From Oscillatoriales cyanobacterium (GTDB taxonomy: Bacteria; Cyanobacteriota; Cyanobacteriia; Cyanobacteriales; Microcoleaceae): a stretch of 64,000 bases of DNA. A program made the translations under genes and the position numbers. The stretch lies in contig RDYN01000006.1 of assembly GCA_004293365.1 (NCBI GenBank), forward strand, positions 62,001-126,000. Direction: 5' to 3'. Within the stretch, counting starts at the first letter, position 1. Every line of letters begins with the position of its first letter. The notes under the pieces were generated by a model that was not told where the DNA came from, searched no databases, and worked only from the letters and a program-made list of their open reading frames with translations. This document shows positions 42,989-51,881 of the stretch, piece by piece.

Positions 42989-43213
42989 ATGCCGGACAAT
43001 CAACAAAATTCACTTTTTAGCGAACTAACCGATCGAGAATCAGAAATGGTCAACGGTGGCAGCACTACCAGCGGTTTCAGCAGTGATAACAGTAACAGCG
43101 ATACCAAGAACAGCAGCAATGGCATCAATACGCTGTTTTTCGTGCCACAGCCGAGCCAGCTTTTCCTTTACGATCCGATTCGCGATCGCCCTTACAAAAC
43201 CCTTGTAGTCTAG
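42989..43213 (+). CDS. Double-glycine leader peptide precursor 1
   Basis: The 74-residue peptide has an N-terminal leader NSLFSELTDRESEMVNGG with the GG cleavage motif preceded by the E-L-x(7)-V-x-GG pattern read by C39 peptidases. The predicted core is Ser/Asn-rich (STTSGFSSDNSNSDTKNSSN), then a hydrophobic tail with LFFVPQPSQLFLYDPIRDRP. This core differs from the two cationic peptides downstream. A strong AGGAG site precedes the ATG. It is probably the first gene of the row exported by the 44.1-kb transporter. Confidence 0.8.
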   Translation: MPDNQQNSLFSELTDRESEMVNGGSTTSGFSSDNSNSDTKNSSNGINTLFFVPQPSQLFLYDPIRDRPYKTLVV

Positions 43214-43385
43214 ATAGCTAAGTCAAGTAGTGCGATCGGATAAATCTTAAAAGTTTCTCAGTAATATTCCGGGCGATCGCAGAGGCATGGAGAAGTATTA
43301 GTTAGTAATCATACGAGGCTATCGAAATTATATAAAGTTTCTAGTTTTCGTTCAATATCATCAACTTAAATGGAGTCAAATCATC

Positions 43386-43571
43386 ATGCAAGAAACAAAG
43401 GAAAATTCACTATTTGCTGAACTCACCCCTGAAGAATCAGCTAGCGTTAACGGCGGTTGCTACTCTTATTCCGAGCGTGGCGACAACTATCGCCGCCGGC
43501 GCCGTTGGGTCGTGTATCGCCGCAATTGCGACGGTTCCTTCAGAAGAGTCGTTCGCTACGGCTACTGGTAA
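43386..43571 (+). CDS. Double-glycine leader peptide precursor 2 (cationic)
   Basis: The 61-residue peptide has leader NSLFAELTPEESASVNGG and a predicted 37-residue core starting CYSYSERGD. The core is very basic and aromatic (RRRRRWVVYRRNCDGSFRRV, ending RYGYW), with 12 Arg and two Cys. Such a composition suits an antimicrobial or membrane-active peptide or a signal. A GGAG site lies in AAATGGAGTCAAATCATC before ATG. It is copy 1 of the 410-bp duplication. Confidence 0.85.
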   Translation: MQETKENSLFAELTPEESASVNGGCYSYSERGDNYRRRRRWVVYRRNCDGSFRRVVRYGYW

Positions 43572-43798
43572 AGTTTAGTGCTGTGAATGCCGCGATCGCC
43601 CTGATTACAAAACCCTAATAGTCTAGATAGGTGAGTCAGGTAGTGCGATCGGGTGAATTCTCAAAACTTCTCAGTGGTATTCCGGATGAACTCAGAGGCA
43701 TTGAGAAGTATTAGTCAGTAATTACACGAGGCTATCGAAATTAGATAAAATTTCTAGTTTTCGTTCAATCTCATCAATTTAAATGGAGTCAAATCATC

Positions 43799-43990
43799 AT
43801 GCAAGAAACAAAAGATAACTCATTGTTTGCTGAACTCACCCCTGAAGAATCAGCTAGCGTCAACGGCGGTTACTACTATGCCGATCGCTATTATGGTGGC
43901 GACAACTGTCGCCGTCGGCGCCGTTGGGTCGTGTACCGCCGCAATTGCGACGGTTCATACAGAAGAGTAGTTCGCTACGGCTACTGGTAA
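43799..43990 (+). CDS. Double-glycine leader peptide precursor 3 (cationic, duplicate)
   Basis: The 63-residue peptide shares the leader (QETKDNSLFAELTPEESASV then NGG) and the basic core end (RRRRRWVVYRRNCDGSYRRV, RYGYW). Only the first part of the core differs: YYYADRYYGGDNC versus CYSYSERGDNY, so the first Cys has moved. The upstream region is also duplicated, so the two genes likely share promoter elements. It ends just before the terminator at 44033. Confidence 0.85.
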   Translation: MQETKDNSLFAELTPEESASVNGGYYYADRYYGGDNCRRRRRWVVYRRNCDGSYRRVVRYGYW

Positions 43991-44032
43991 AGTTTAGTGC
44001 TGTCAATTCAGCTCTATAACTGTGGAATCGAG

Positions 44033-44062
44033 AAAGCACCCATAACTTTATGGGTGCTTTTT
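44033..44062 (+). terminator. Rho-independent terminator after precursor 3
   Basis: AAAGCACCCATA and TATGGGTGCTTTT form a 12-bp stem with an ACTT loop, followed by more T residues. It separates the precursors from the exporter ATG 36 bp later, so the exporter may depend on read-through or a separate promoter. Confidence 0.9.
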
Positions 44063-44097
44063 GCTGATTGGGTAGTCGGTGATGAGTAATCTTCTGT

Positions 44098-46335
44098 ATG
44101 CTCTACCATTATTCATTTTGCAAAATGTTAAAGAACATCCCTTTTATCGGCAAAATGCCCTTATTCGGACAAGTCAACAGGTTTAAGAAATATCAGGTTG
44201 TACTCCAGCAGAGCGAGGAAGACTGCGGGGCGGCTTGTTTGGCTTCGATCGCGAAATTTTACGGACAAAATTTTACTATTAGCCGTTTGCGAGAGTCTGC
44301 GGGTACAGGTCAAAAAGGGACGACTCTGCTGGGCTTGAAACAAGGTGCTGAGGCGGTGGGCTTTAACGCTCGATCCGTGCGAGCAGCGGCTGCTATTTTA
44401 GACAAAATTGATGAAGCACCTTTACCCGCAATTATTCACTGGAGCGGGTACCACTGGGTGGTTTTGTACGGAAAGCAGGGCGACAAATATGCGATCGGCG
44501 ATCCGGCTGTCGGTATGCGCTATATTTCCAAAGAAGAATTAGCAGCAGGTTGGACAGATTGGCTGTGCTTGCTAGTAGACCCAGATCCCGATCGATTTTT
44601 TGCAGAAGCAGACGGCCAACCGCCCGCCAATTCCTTGCAAAAATGGATGCGCCGGGTTTGGATTTACCGCCAGCTTTTAATGGAAGCACTGTTGATGAAT
44701 GTGGTGTTGGGTTTGCTGTCGATTGCTTCACCTTTTCTCGTACAACTGCTCACCGATGACATTTTGGTGCGGGGCGACACGCAACTTTTGGCAAGTGTGG
44801 CGATCGCAGTTATAGTTATGAACCTATTTAGCAGCAGTTTAGGATTGGTACAGTCCAACTTAATTGCTCAATTTTCCCAGCGTTTAGAGTTGGGATTGGT
44901 CATGGAATTCGGGCGCAAATTCCTGCGATTGCCTTTAAGCTTTTACGAAACCAGACGCAGCGGCGAAATCGTCAGTAGATTACAAGACATCCAAGAAATC
45001 AATAAATTAGTTTCTCAATTTGCGATCAGCTTACCAAGTCAATTTTTTATAGCTGTAGTTTCTTTTATTTTCATGTTATTTTACAGCAAAGAACTGACGC
45101 TGGCAGCTACAGTCATCGCTGTGTTCATGACTGCCTCTACAATAGTTTTTCTGCCCGTATTGCAGCAAAAAACGCGGAATTTATTTGTACTGGAAGCAGA
45201 AACTCAAGGCGTTTTAGTAGAAACCTTTAAAGGCGCGCTGACAGTCAAAACGACTAGCAGCGCCCAGCAACTTTGGGAAGAATTTCAAGGTCGCTTCGGT
45301 CGCTTAGCGAGTCTGACTTTTCGCACTACACAAATCGGCATTCTCAACAACATTTTTTCTGGCTTTGTTGCTTCAGCGGGTAGCATTACCCTGTTGTGGT
45401 TGGGCAGCACTTTGGTAATTGACAAGGCATTGAGTATCGGTCAGTTGCTAGCATTTATTAGCATGAATCAAAACGTTACTACTTGGGTTACTTCCTTAGT
45501 CGAATGTACTGATGAAATGGCTCGCGTTCAGACAGCAACTCAACGGCTTTCCGAAGTCATAGATGCTGAGCCAGAAAGTAAAAGCGATATTAATAAACCT
45601 GTGGTAACGCTTCAAGACCGCGACGAAATTGTTTGCAAGAGTGTGAATTTTCACTACCCAGGCAGACTTGACTTGCTGGAAAATTTTTCTGTGACGTTTC
45701 CGGGCGGTCACGCAATTGCTTTAATCGGTTATTCTGGTTGCGGCAAAAGTACGCTAGCTAAGATAATTGCTGGTTTGTATCCGCTGCAATCTGGTAATGT
45801 GAGAATTGGCGGTTACAATTTGCAGGATTTGTCTCTCGATTGTCTCAGACAGCAGGTGGTTCTTGTTCCCCAAGAAGCTCATTTCTGGAGCCGTTCGATT
45901 CTCGATAATTTTCAATTGGGGAGTCCCGATGTTACTTTTGAACAGATTGTGAAAGCTTGCAAAATTGCCGGGGCGGATGAATTTATCAGCCAATTACCTG
46001 ATAAGTATCAAACTGTTTTAGGAGAGTTTGGGGCGAATATTTCTGGGGGACAAAGACAGAGATTGGCGATCGCCCGCGCCATTCTCAACAACCCGCCCGT
46101 ATTGATTTTAGACGAATCTACCGCAGGGCTAGACCCCGCCAGCGAAGCAGAAGTGTTGGAGAATTTGTTGATGTACCGGCAGGGGAAAACTACGATTTTT
46201 ATCAGTCACAGGCCGCGAGTGATCGATCGCGCCGATTGGATTATCATGTTAGAACGTGGTCGGTTGAAACTGCAAGGATCTGCTGCAAAATTGCGATCGA
46301 TTCCCGGAGATCACTTAGAGTTTTTGGAACCTTAA
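44098..46335 (+). CDS. C39-peptidase ABC exporter (PCAT) for double-glycine peptides
   Basis: PCATs cleave leaders after Gly-Gly and export the core. The 745-residue protein has an N-terminal C39 domain with C43 in QQSEEDCGAACLA, H119 in SGYHWVVLYG and D135 in IGDPAVG. A six-helix transmembrane domain spans residues ~190-480. The ATPase has Walker A GYSGCGKST (about 543-551), signature SGGQRQRLAIARA (~650) and Walker B LILDESTAGLD (~673), then H-loop SHRPRV. All catalytic residues are intact. ATG 44125 is an alternative start nine codons inside. It lies downstream of the three GG precursors. Confidence 0.95.
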   Translation: MLYHYSFCKMLKNIPFIGKMPLFGQVNRFKKYQVVLQQSEEDCGAACLASIAKFYGQNFTISRLRESAGTGQKGTTLLGLKQGAEAVGFNARSVRAAAAILDKIDEAPLPAIIHWSGYHWVVLYGKQGDKYAIGDPAVGMRYISKEELAAGWTDWLCLLVDPDPDRFFAEADGQPPANSLQKWMRRVWIYRQLLMEALLMNVVLGLLSIASPFLVQLLTDDILVRGDTQLLASVAIAVIVMNLFSSSLGLVQSNLIAQFSQRLELGLVMEFGRKFLRLPLSFYETRRSGEIVSRLQDIQEINKLVSQFAISLPSQFFIAVVSFIFMLFYSKELTLAATVIAVFMTASTIVFLPVLQQKTRNLFVLEAETQGVLVETFKGALTVKTTSSAQQLWEEFQGRFGRLASLTFRTTQIGILNNIFSGFVASAGSITLLWLGSTLVIDKALSIGQLLAFISMNQNVTTWVTSLVECTDEMARVQTATQRLSEVIDAEPESKSDINKPVVTLQDRDEIVCKSVNFHYPGRLDLLENFSVTFPGGHAIALIGYSGCGKSTLAKIIAGLYPLQSGNVRIGGYNLQDLSLDCLRQQVVLVPQEAHFWSRSILDNFQLGSPDVTFEQIVKACKIAGADEFISQLPDKYQTVLGEFGANISGGQRQRLAIARAILNNPPVLILDESTAGLDPASEAEVLENLLMYRQGKTTIFISHRPRVIDRADWIIMLERGRLKLQGSAAKLRSIPGDHLEFLEP

Positions 46336-46344
46336 AAACTTGTA

Positions 46345-46625
46345 GATAAGATAAGACGGCGGTTAGAAACCGCGCCGACACAAACGAAGTTGAATAAGAT
46401 AAGACGGCGGTTAGAAACCGCGCCGACACAAACGAAGTCCGCCTCCGCGGACTGAAGAGAATAAGGTAATTTTAACCGCAGACTCTTCATCTTCAACCCG
46501 CGCACCATCCGGGTTTTGTTTGTATCGACGCGGTTTCCAACCGCCCGGTATTTTTATCTTCAACCCGCGCACCATCCGGGTTTTGTTTGTATCGACGCGG
46601 TTTCCAACCGCCGGGTATTTTATCT
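46345..46625. repeat. Two nested tandem repeats of the GCGGTTAGAAACCGC family
   Basis: AAGATAAGACGGCGGTTAGA..GAAGT occurs twice from 46346 and 46395 (49-bp period). TCTTCAACCCGCGCACCATC..CCG recurs twice from 46490 and 46557 (67-bp period). GTCCGCCTCCGCGGAC lies between. The family also occurs near 0.8 kb and 53.0 kb. Confidence 0.9.
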
Positions 46626-46643
46626 CACCGCCCGTCTTCTCAA

Positions 46644-48257
46644 TTAATGAACCCGACAAACAAGCGGAATCGCCTCCTGATTTTCCAGCACCAAACCGTA
46701 CTCCAAACCCTCAACAACAGCCTGACAAGAAGCATCCAAAATATTACCAGAAACCCCAACCGTCGTCCAACGATCGTGGCCGTTACTAAACTCAACCAAC
46801 ACGCGAGTTTTAGCAGAAGTACCCGCACCAGAATCCAGAATTCGCACCTTGTAATCTGTTAAGTAAAAATGCGCTATCGCCGGATAAAAATTCACCAAAG
46901 CTTTCCGCAAAGCCGCATCCAAAGCCGAAACCGGGCCGTTTCCTTCCGCGCATTCCAGAATAATTGTACCGTTGACTGACAATTTCACAGTTGCCAAAGC
47001 CGTACAATCTTCGCCAACCTTATCGCAGTGGACTTGAAATCCCGTAATTTCAAACCAGCGCTGTCGCTGCGACAAAGCCTCCCGCATCAACAATTCAAAA
47101 GACGCCTCAGCGCCCTCAAATTGATATCCCTGACTTTCCAAATCTTTCAATTTTTGCAGAATTTGGCGGCAAGCAGGATTTTTGCGATCGAGTTCAATAC
47201 CAAAAGTCTTAGCCTTCGCCAAAACATTACTCAAACCCGATTGATCCGAAATCACAATTCGCCGGATATTGCCGATTTTTTGCGGTTCCAAATGTTCGTA
47301 AGTTAACGGATTTTTCTCAACCGCCGATACATGAATTCCGCCCTTATGAGCAAAAGCCGAAAGACCGACAAAAGGAGCGTGATCGTCGGGAGCAAGGTTA
47401 ACAATTTCGCTGACAGATCTACTGACTTGAGTTAATTTCGCTAATTGCTCATCTTGAATGCAATCATAACCCAACTTGAGCTGAAAATTAGGAATCAAGG
47501 AACACAAATTAGCATTACCGCAGCGTTCGCCATAACCGTTAATAGTTCCCTGTACCATCGTCACGCCTTCCCGCACACCAGCCAAAGCATTAGCAACGGC
47601 AACTCCAGAGTCGTTGTGAGTGTGAATTCCTAACTGTAAGGATTGGGCGCGCTCTGTTCCCAAAGCTGCTAAAACATCGCGAACAACTTGACTGACTTCG
47701 TGAGGCAAAGTGCCGCCGTTAGTATCGCAAAGTACCAGCCATTCTGCACCGGCATCCGCCGCCGCTGCTAAAGTTTTAATTGCATAATCGGGATTGTGCT
47801 TGTAGCCATCAAACCAGTGTTCCGCATCGTAAATAACGCGCCTTCCCTGACTCCGCAAATATTCAATTGTATCTCGAATCATCGCCAGATTTTCTTCTAG
47901 CGTCGTCTTCAAACTTTCAATTACGTGCAAATCCCACGACTTGCCAAACAGCGTTACCCAGCGAGTCCCCGCAGACAAGATAGGCTGCAACATTTCATCA
48001 TTAGCTGCCGTTTTTCCCGGTCGTCTGGTCGAACAAAAAGCGACAACTTCTGCTTGAATTAATGGCTGTTCTTTGAGCCGCCAAAAAAATTGTACGTCTT
48101 TAGGATTTGCTCCCGGCCAGCCACCTTCAATAAACGGAATTCCTAAACTGTCTAACTGTCGAGCAATTCGCACTTTGTCTTCGAGAGATAAGCAGAGTCC
48201 CTCGCACTGAGCGCCGTCTCGCAGCGTGGTATCGTAGATCCAGAGCCGATTTGTCAT
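46644..48257 (-). CDS. cimA: (R)-citramalate synthase
   Basis: CimA condenses acetyl-CoA and pyruvate to citramalate, giving a threonine-independent route to isoleucine. From ATG 48257 the 537 residues include the DRE-TIM pattern IYDTTLRDGAQCEGLCLSLE, WPGANPKD, GIHTHNDSGVAVANALAGVR, NGYGERCGNANLCSLIPN and the LeuA regulatory tail (AGTSAKTRVLVEFSNGHDRW). Length and motifs fit the long cyanobacterial CimA. The 14 extra codons up to 48299 are not conserved-looking. Confidence 0.92.
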   Translation of the reverse strand: MTNRLWIYDTTLRDGAQCEGLCLSLEDKVRIARQLDSLGIPFIEGGWPGANPKDVQFFWRLKEQPLIQAEVVAFCSTRRPGKTAANDEMLQPILSAGTRWVTLFGKSWDLHVIESLKTTLEENLAMIRDTIEYLRSQGRRVIYDAEHWFDGYKHNPDYAIKTLAAAADAGAEWLVLCDTNGGTLPHEVSQVVRDVLAALGTERAQSLQLGIHTHNDSGVAVANALAGVREGVTMVQGTINGYGERCGNANLCSLIPNFQLKLGYDCIQDEQLAKLTQVSRSVSEIVNLAPDDHAPFVGLSAFAHKGGIHVSAVEKNPLTYEHLEPQKIGNIRRIVISDQSGLSNVLAKAKTFGIELDRKNPACRQILQKLKDLESQGYQFEGAEASFELLMREALSQRQRWFEITGFQVHCDKVGEDCTALATVKLSVNGTIILECAEGNGPVSALDAALRKALVNFYPAIAHFYLTDYKVRILDSGAGTSAKTRVLVEFSNGHDRWTTVGVSGNILDASCQAVVEGLEYGLVLENQEAIPLVCRVH

Positions 48258-48374
48258 GGGATTTTGCGATCGAGAAATTGGTAATATATGACTTACCATG
48301 TTAGAGGAATTTATGGGAAATTAATGCGATAATATATAGGAAAATTAACATAAATCTAATCGGGGTAATTTACT

Positions 48375-48707
48375 GTGGTTAAGGTACAAGCGCAAGGAAA
48401 AACATTTGAGTGCGATCGCGGATCGAATCTCCGTGAAGTCTTGCTCAAAAACGGCATCGATCTCTACAACGGCAACGCCCAAGTAATCAACTGTCACGGT
48501 TTGGGGACTTGCGGCACCTGCGCCGTCACCGTCGAGGGCGAAGTTTCCGAGTCCGAGTGGCGTGAAAAAGCGCGACTTTCGATTCCTCCCCATTCTCCCG
48601 CATCAAACCGCCGTTTGTCCTGCCAGACTAAGGTTTTGGGCGATATTAAGGTGACAAAATATGACGGTTTTTGGGGCCAGGGCTCGGAGACTGTCTGGAA
48701 ACCATAG
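48375..48707 (+). CDS. 2Fe-2S ferredoxin
   Basis: The 110-residue protein starts at GTG and has the ferredoxin fold VKVQAQGKTFECDRGSNLRE with cluster cysteines in NCHGLGTCGTCAVTVEG and a fourth Cys in RLSCQTKVLGD. The C-x5-C-x2-C spacing resembles adrenodoxin-type or plant-like variants. It would act as a soluble electron carrier. It is divergent from cimA. Confidence 0.88.
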   Translation: MVKVQAQGKTFECDRGSNLREVLLKNGIDLYNGNAQVINCHGLGTCGTCAVTVEGEVSESEWREKARLSIPPHSPASNRRLSCQTKVLGDIKVTKYDGFWGQGSETVWKP

Positions 48708-48859
48708 GCGGAGATTTTTTGTGCAGGAAGATCGATCGCACGATCGCCTTGCAAGATAATATGTAAGACTTGCCCAAAAATTCTCAATATAAGGTGCGAA
48801 CACCAGCCGTTAGTGTTAACAAATACGTCAAATGTAGCATGAGTCTGTTGTCTGACGAT

Positions 48860-49150
48860 TAGGCCTTCGATCCCCCCTTAGCTTGCCCCCTACTCGACCC
48901 CTACTCCCCTTAAGAAGGGGGGGACAAGAGTATCTTGAGTTCCCCGTATCGTTGCATAGTATGAGTCTGCTGGCTGACGATTAAGCTTTCGATCCCCCCT
49001 AGCCCCCCTTCTTAAGGGGGGGACAAGAGTATCAAAGTCCCTCTTAATCAAGGGGGAACAAGAGTATCAAAGTCCCTCTTAATCAAGGGGGAACCAGAAG
49101 CACTCAAAGTCCCCCTTCTTAAGGGGGATTTAGGGGGATCGGGCCTCGGT
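48860..49150. repeat. Large block of CCCCCTTCTTAAGGGGG repeats
   Basis: GATCCCCCCTAGCCCCCCTT..CTTAAGGGGGGGACAAGAGT occurs near 48990; partial copies lie near 48870-48930, and AAAGTCCCTCTTAATCAAGG with GGGGGAACAAGAGTATC repeats twice from 49038. The end GGGGGATTTAGGGGGATCGG matches 41.3 kb. Nothing gene-like remains. Confidence 0.9.
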
Positions 49151-49264
49151 TATAAACGAGAGATAAAAAGGATTTTAAGCGATTGTTGAAACCAATCCAT
49201 ACCAGCACCTTACCCTCAAGAAGGCTTTGAGGTAAAACGAGCCAGACAGTCCATAGAAAAGTCA

Positions 49265-50383
49265 ATGAATTCATCTCAAGATATTCTGATTATTGGTGGC
49301 GGAATTATCGGCCTTTCCCTAGCAGTTGAACTGAAGTTGCGAGGGGCTTCTGTCGCCGTTCTGAGTGCCGATTCTCAACAACCGACGGCCCGGGCCGCGG
49401 CCGGAATGCTCGCGCCCCAAGCCGAACGAATTCCCCCGAGTCCGATGCTGGATTTGTGCTTGCAAAGTCGCTCAATGTATGCTTCCTGGGTGGAACGGCT
49501 GGAAGAGATTGCGGGGTTGAAAACGGGATATTGGCGATCGGGAATTCTCGCACCTGTTTGTCAAAATGAGCCTCAACAACAGCCGCTTTTGTCAAACCTT
49601 AATTGTCAATGGTTGGACAGAGATGCTGTTCGCCAGCAGCAGTTTGGATTGGGTGAAGAAGTAATCGGCGGTTGGTGGTATCCAGACGACGCTCAAGTTG
49701 ACAACCGCGCTTTATTTCGGACGCTTCAAGCCGCAACTAAAGAATTGCAGATTGAGATTGTTCAAGACACAGCCAAGGAAATTATTCGGCAGGGAAACCG
49801 AGTTTTTGGGGTTGAAACAACGGCAGGAAAATTGCAAGCAGATTGTTATGTTTTGGCTGCCGGGCCTTGGTGTGAGAAGTTATTGAATATTCCAGTGTTT
49901 CCCAGAAAGGGGCAAATGCTCTCAGTCTGCGTACCAGAAGATTGTGCAGTTAGGCAGCCGCTGCAAACAGTTTTATTCGGAACTGGCATTTATATTGTGC
50001 CGCGTCAAGATGGTAGAATTATTATTGGCGCAACTAGCGAAAATGTGGATTTTACCCCAGGAAATACGCCTGCGGGAATGCAAAGTTTGCTAGCAGGAGC
50101 GATTAAGTTATATCCTGAATTGCAGAATTATCCGATTCTAGAGTTTTGGTGGGGATTTCGGCCTGCTACTCCTGACGAATTGCCGATTTTAGGCGCTTCT
50201 GCTTGGGATAATTTGACATTGGCAACTGGGCATTATCGCAATGGCATTTTGTTGGCTCCGGTGACTGCTAAGTTGTTGGCTGATTTGATATTGGAGCAAA
50301 AATTAGATCCGTTATTGTCTGCTTTTAATTATTCGAGGTTTGCACCTTCTGTTGGGGACGCAAAATCTCTATCTTTAGGGTGA
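49265..50383 (+). CDS. thiO: Glycine oxidase ThiO
   Basis: ThiO makes the iminoglycine used for the thiamine thiazole ring. The 372-residue flavoprotein has the GxGxxG FAD site ILIIGGGIIGLSLAVELKLR, AARAAAGMLAPQAE-like ARAAAGMLAPQAERIP, and the C-terminal GFRPATPDELPILG and ATGHYRNGILLAPVTAKLLA. Length matches the family. In many cyanobacteria ThiO is fused to ThiG; here thiG lies about 5.2 kb downstream in the same orientation and separate. Confidence 0.9.
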   Translation: MNSSQDILIIGGGIIGLSLAVELKLRGASVAVLSADSQQPTARAAAGMLAPQAERIPPSPMLDLCLQSRSMYASWVERLEEIAGLKTGYWRSGILAPVCQNEPQQQPLLSNLNCQWLDRDAVRQQQFGLGEEVIGGWWYPDDAQVDNRALFRTLQAATKELQIEIVQDTAKEIIRQGNRVFGVETTAGKLQADCYVLAAGPWCEKLLNIPVFPRKGQMLSVCVPEDCAVRQPLQTVLFGTGIYIVPRQDGRIIIGATSENVDFTPGNTPAGMQSLLAGAIKLYPELQNYPILEFWWGFRPATPDELPILGASAWDNLTLATGHYRNGILLAPVTAKLLADLILEQKLDPLLSAFNYSRFAPSVGDAKSLSLG

Positions 50384-51057
50384 TTTCCGGTCGCCTGTTT
50401 GTAGTGAGGACTTTAGTCCTCTCTTTGTGAATGAAGAAGGACTAAAGTCCTTACTACGAACTTAAAAATTGCTAGAATATAAAAATATTGGGTTTGTTTA
50501 TAAGCTGCCCAGTTTATCAGGTGCATCGCTATGAAATTGTCCTTGATATTTGTGCGAGTCCCCTCCAAAATATCCTCGCACAAACAGTGATTGTAAGGAT
50601 TCAGGTAACATAACTCCTTGCTGGGCAAAGACTTTAGATTTGGATCTCGATCGTAAATCAATCTCTATTCTCCATAAACCACCAAAAAATGTCATTCTTC
50701 GTCGTTTATTGACAATCGATCTCGAAATACAAAAACCCTTATTTTACCCTAAAACCCTTGCTAGACAAGCGTTGGAACCGCAAGTTTTTAGACCTGAATC
50801 CTTAGGTGATTCAGCGGTGGCAAGGAGGCTTCATAGTTGATTTTGGCAAGGAAAGGGATGTCTAAAGTCTTTGCCTTGCGAGTTTTTAGTGTCGTTTACA
50901 TCAGGATCTCCTTGATAAAGTAAGGTGCGTGGCGATCGACAATTTCCTGCATTCAATTGTCGCTTGCTGCGTCGCTATGAGATTGTCGCTCTTTGTTCGG
51001 GCTTTTTGAGGGCGATGCACCCTAGCAATAATGTTGCAAGAGTTTTAAAAATTGGTA
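50384..51057. other. Decayed intergenic region with one hairpin repeat
   Basis: 50398-50460 is a GTAGTGAGGACTTTAGTCCTC hairpin. Further on, a minus-strand frame (50695-50498) reads FVRGYFGGDSHKYQGQFHSD, which looks like a gene fragment but has no start or full length. CTAAAGTCTTTGCC words occur on both strands near 50630 and 50866. I interpret 50.5-51.0 kb as eroded coding DNA with low confidence. Confidence 0.45.
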
Positions 51058-51525
51058 TCAGTTTGCATTCTTTTTTTTAGGTTGGTTCAATTCCTTGCAT
51101 TTAGCTAAAGCCAAATCGTAAGCATTTTGGTAATCGCTCCCGCCTAACATCAAATCGCCGTAATATTCATAAGGTTGCTTCCCATAAACCGGCAGCGGAT
51201 CGTCTTCTGGATAATCTTCTTTTGACTCATCTAAAATTGCTTTAAGTTTCTTCACGTTCAAGCGCTGGGCGGGGAAGTAATGAATGTCACCTGCACTTTG
51301 ACCGAGATGGGGAAAAGTTGGGTCAACAATTCGATCGCCTAATTCAATCCAGCTATACTCAATGGGTTTATAGGGCGCTCCCGGTGCAGCTAAAAATCCT
51401 TGGACGTAGATTGCGCCCTCGGTTGCTAATGCTGCTTTACAAGCATTATCAAAGCAGTTTTTAGAGTTGCTTTTGAGGCGAGTTGCGATTTCAATAGAAA
51501 GTGTCTCATCTAAGAGTTCGGTCAT
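51058..51525 (-). CDS. Unknown protein of a C-H-D-like fold with the His replaced
   Basis: The 155 residues include KNCFDNACKAALATEGAIYV, then PIEYSWIELGDRIVDPTFPH. Papain-like bacterial proteins often read Cys...(H)AW...G..(D)P; here the H-A-W position reads Y-S-W. If the recognised pattern is right, the protein lacks the catalytic histidine. The C-terminus (LMLGGSDYQNAYDLALAKCK) is helical. I do not recognise the family. Confidence 0.55.
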   Translation of the reverse strand: MTELLDETLSIEIATRLKSNSKNCFDNACKAALATEGAIYVQGFLAAPGAPYKPIEYSWIELGDRIVDPTFPHLGQSAGDIHYFPAQRLNVKKLKAILDESKEDYPEDDPLPVYGKQPYEYYGDLMLGGSDYQNAYDLALAKCKELNQPKKKNAN

Positions 51526-51881
51526 AATTGCTTGGAGTCGCGTGTGTGATTAGATTGTAGCAAGTCACAGCTCCGAACACAAAGAACGATCGTTCTTTGT
51601 GTTCCCCTACGAATAGAGCCCATACCCCCTCACCCATAAACAATTTGATTCCCGCGCGCAGATGGTGGCACAACTTTTTGCTACAAAATACTATTTGCCA
51701 AGTATACAATAGTCTGGATCGGATTTGGTGCTGAACGCCGATCGATAAAATTTTGCTTGCGCCCTCACCGATCGACCAGCCGTATAGGAGTATGGTATGG
51801 TATGATTTGATGTGCCGTCAATCAACTGCAATCTAAACTATATTCTCAGCTAAGCACTTATCCACACTACAGACATACTGA
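51526..51881. other. Intergenic, possible promoter region
   Basis: AT-rich spacer between divergent genes. A GAACGATCGTTC palindrome lies near 51585-51596 and several TATGGTATGG words near 51793. No gene is supported. Confidence 0.4.

Larger units (their letters stand above)
43181..44006. repeat. Tandem ~410-bp duplication in the precursor row
   Basis: Copy 1 (43181-43590) starts at CGCGATCGCCCTTACAAAAC within the 3' end of precursor 1 and covers the spacer and precursor 2. Copy 2 (43591-44006) starts CGCGATCGCCCTGATTACAA and covers the spacer and precursor 3. The first bases of copy 2 are a degenerate relic of the precursor 1 tail (TAGTCTAGATAGG). The spacers are about 85% identical by eye. 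Confidence 0.9.

Noticed and set aside
44161-46429. Minus-strand ORFs antisense to the exporter
   Set aside because: Shadows of the exporter gene.
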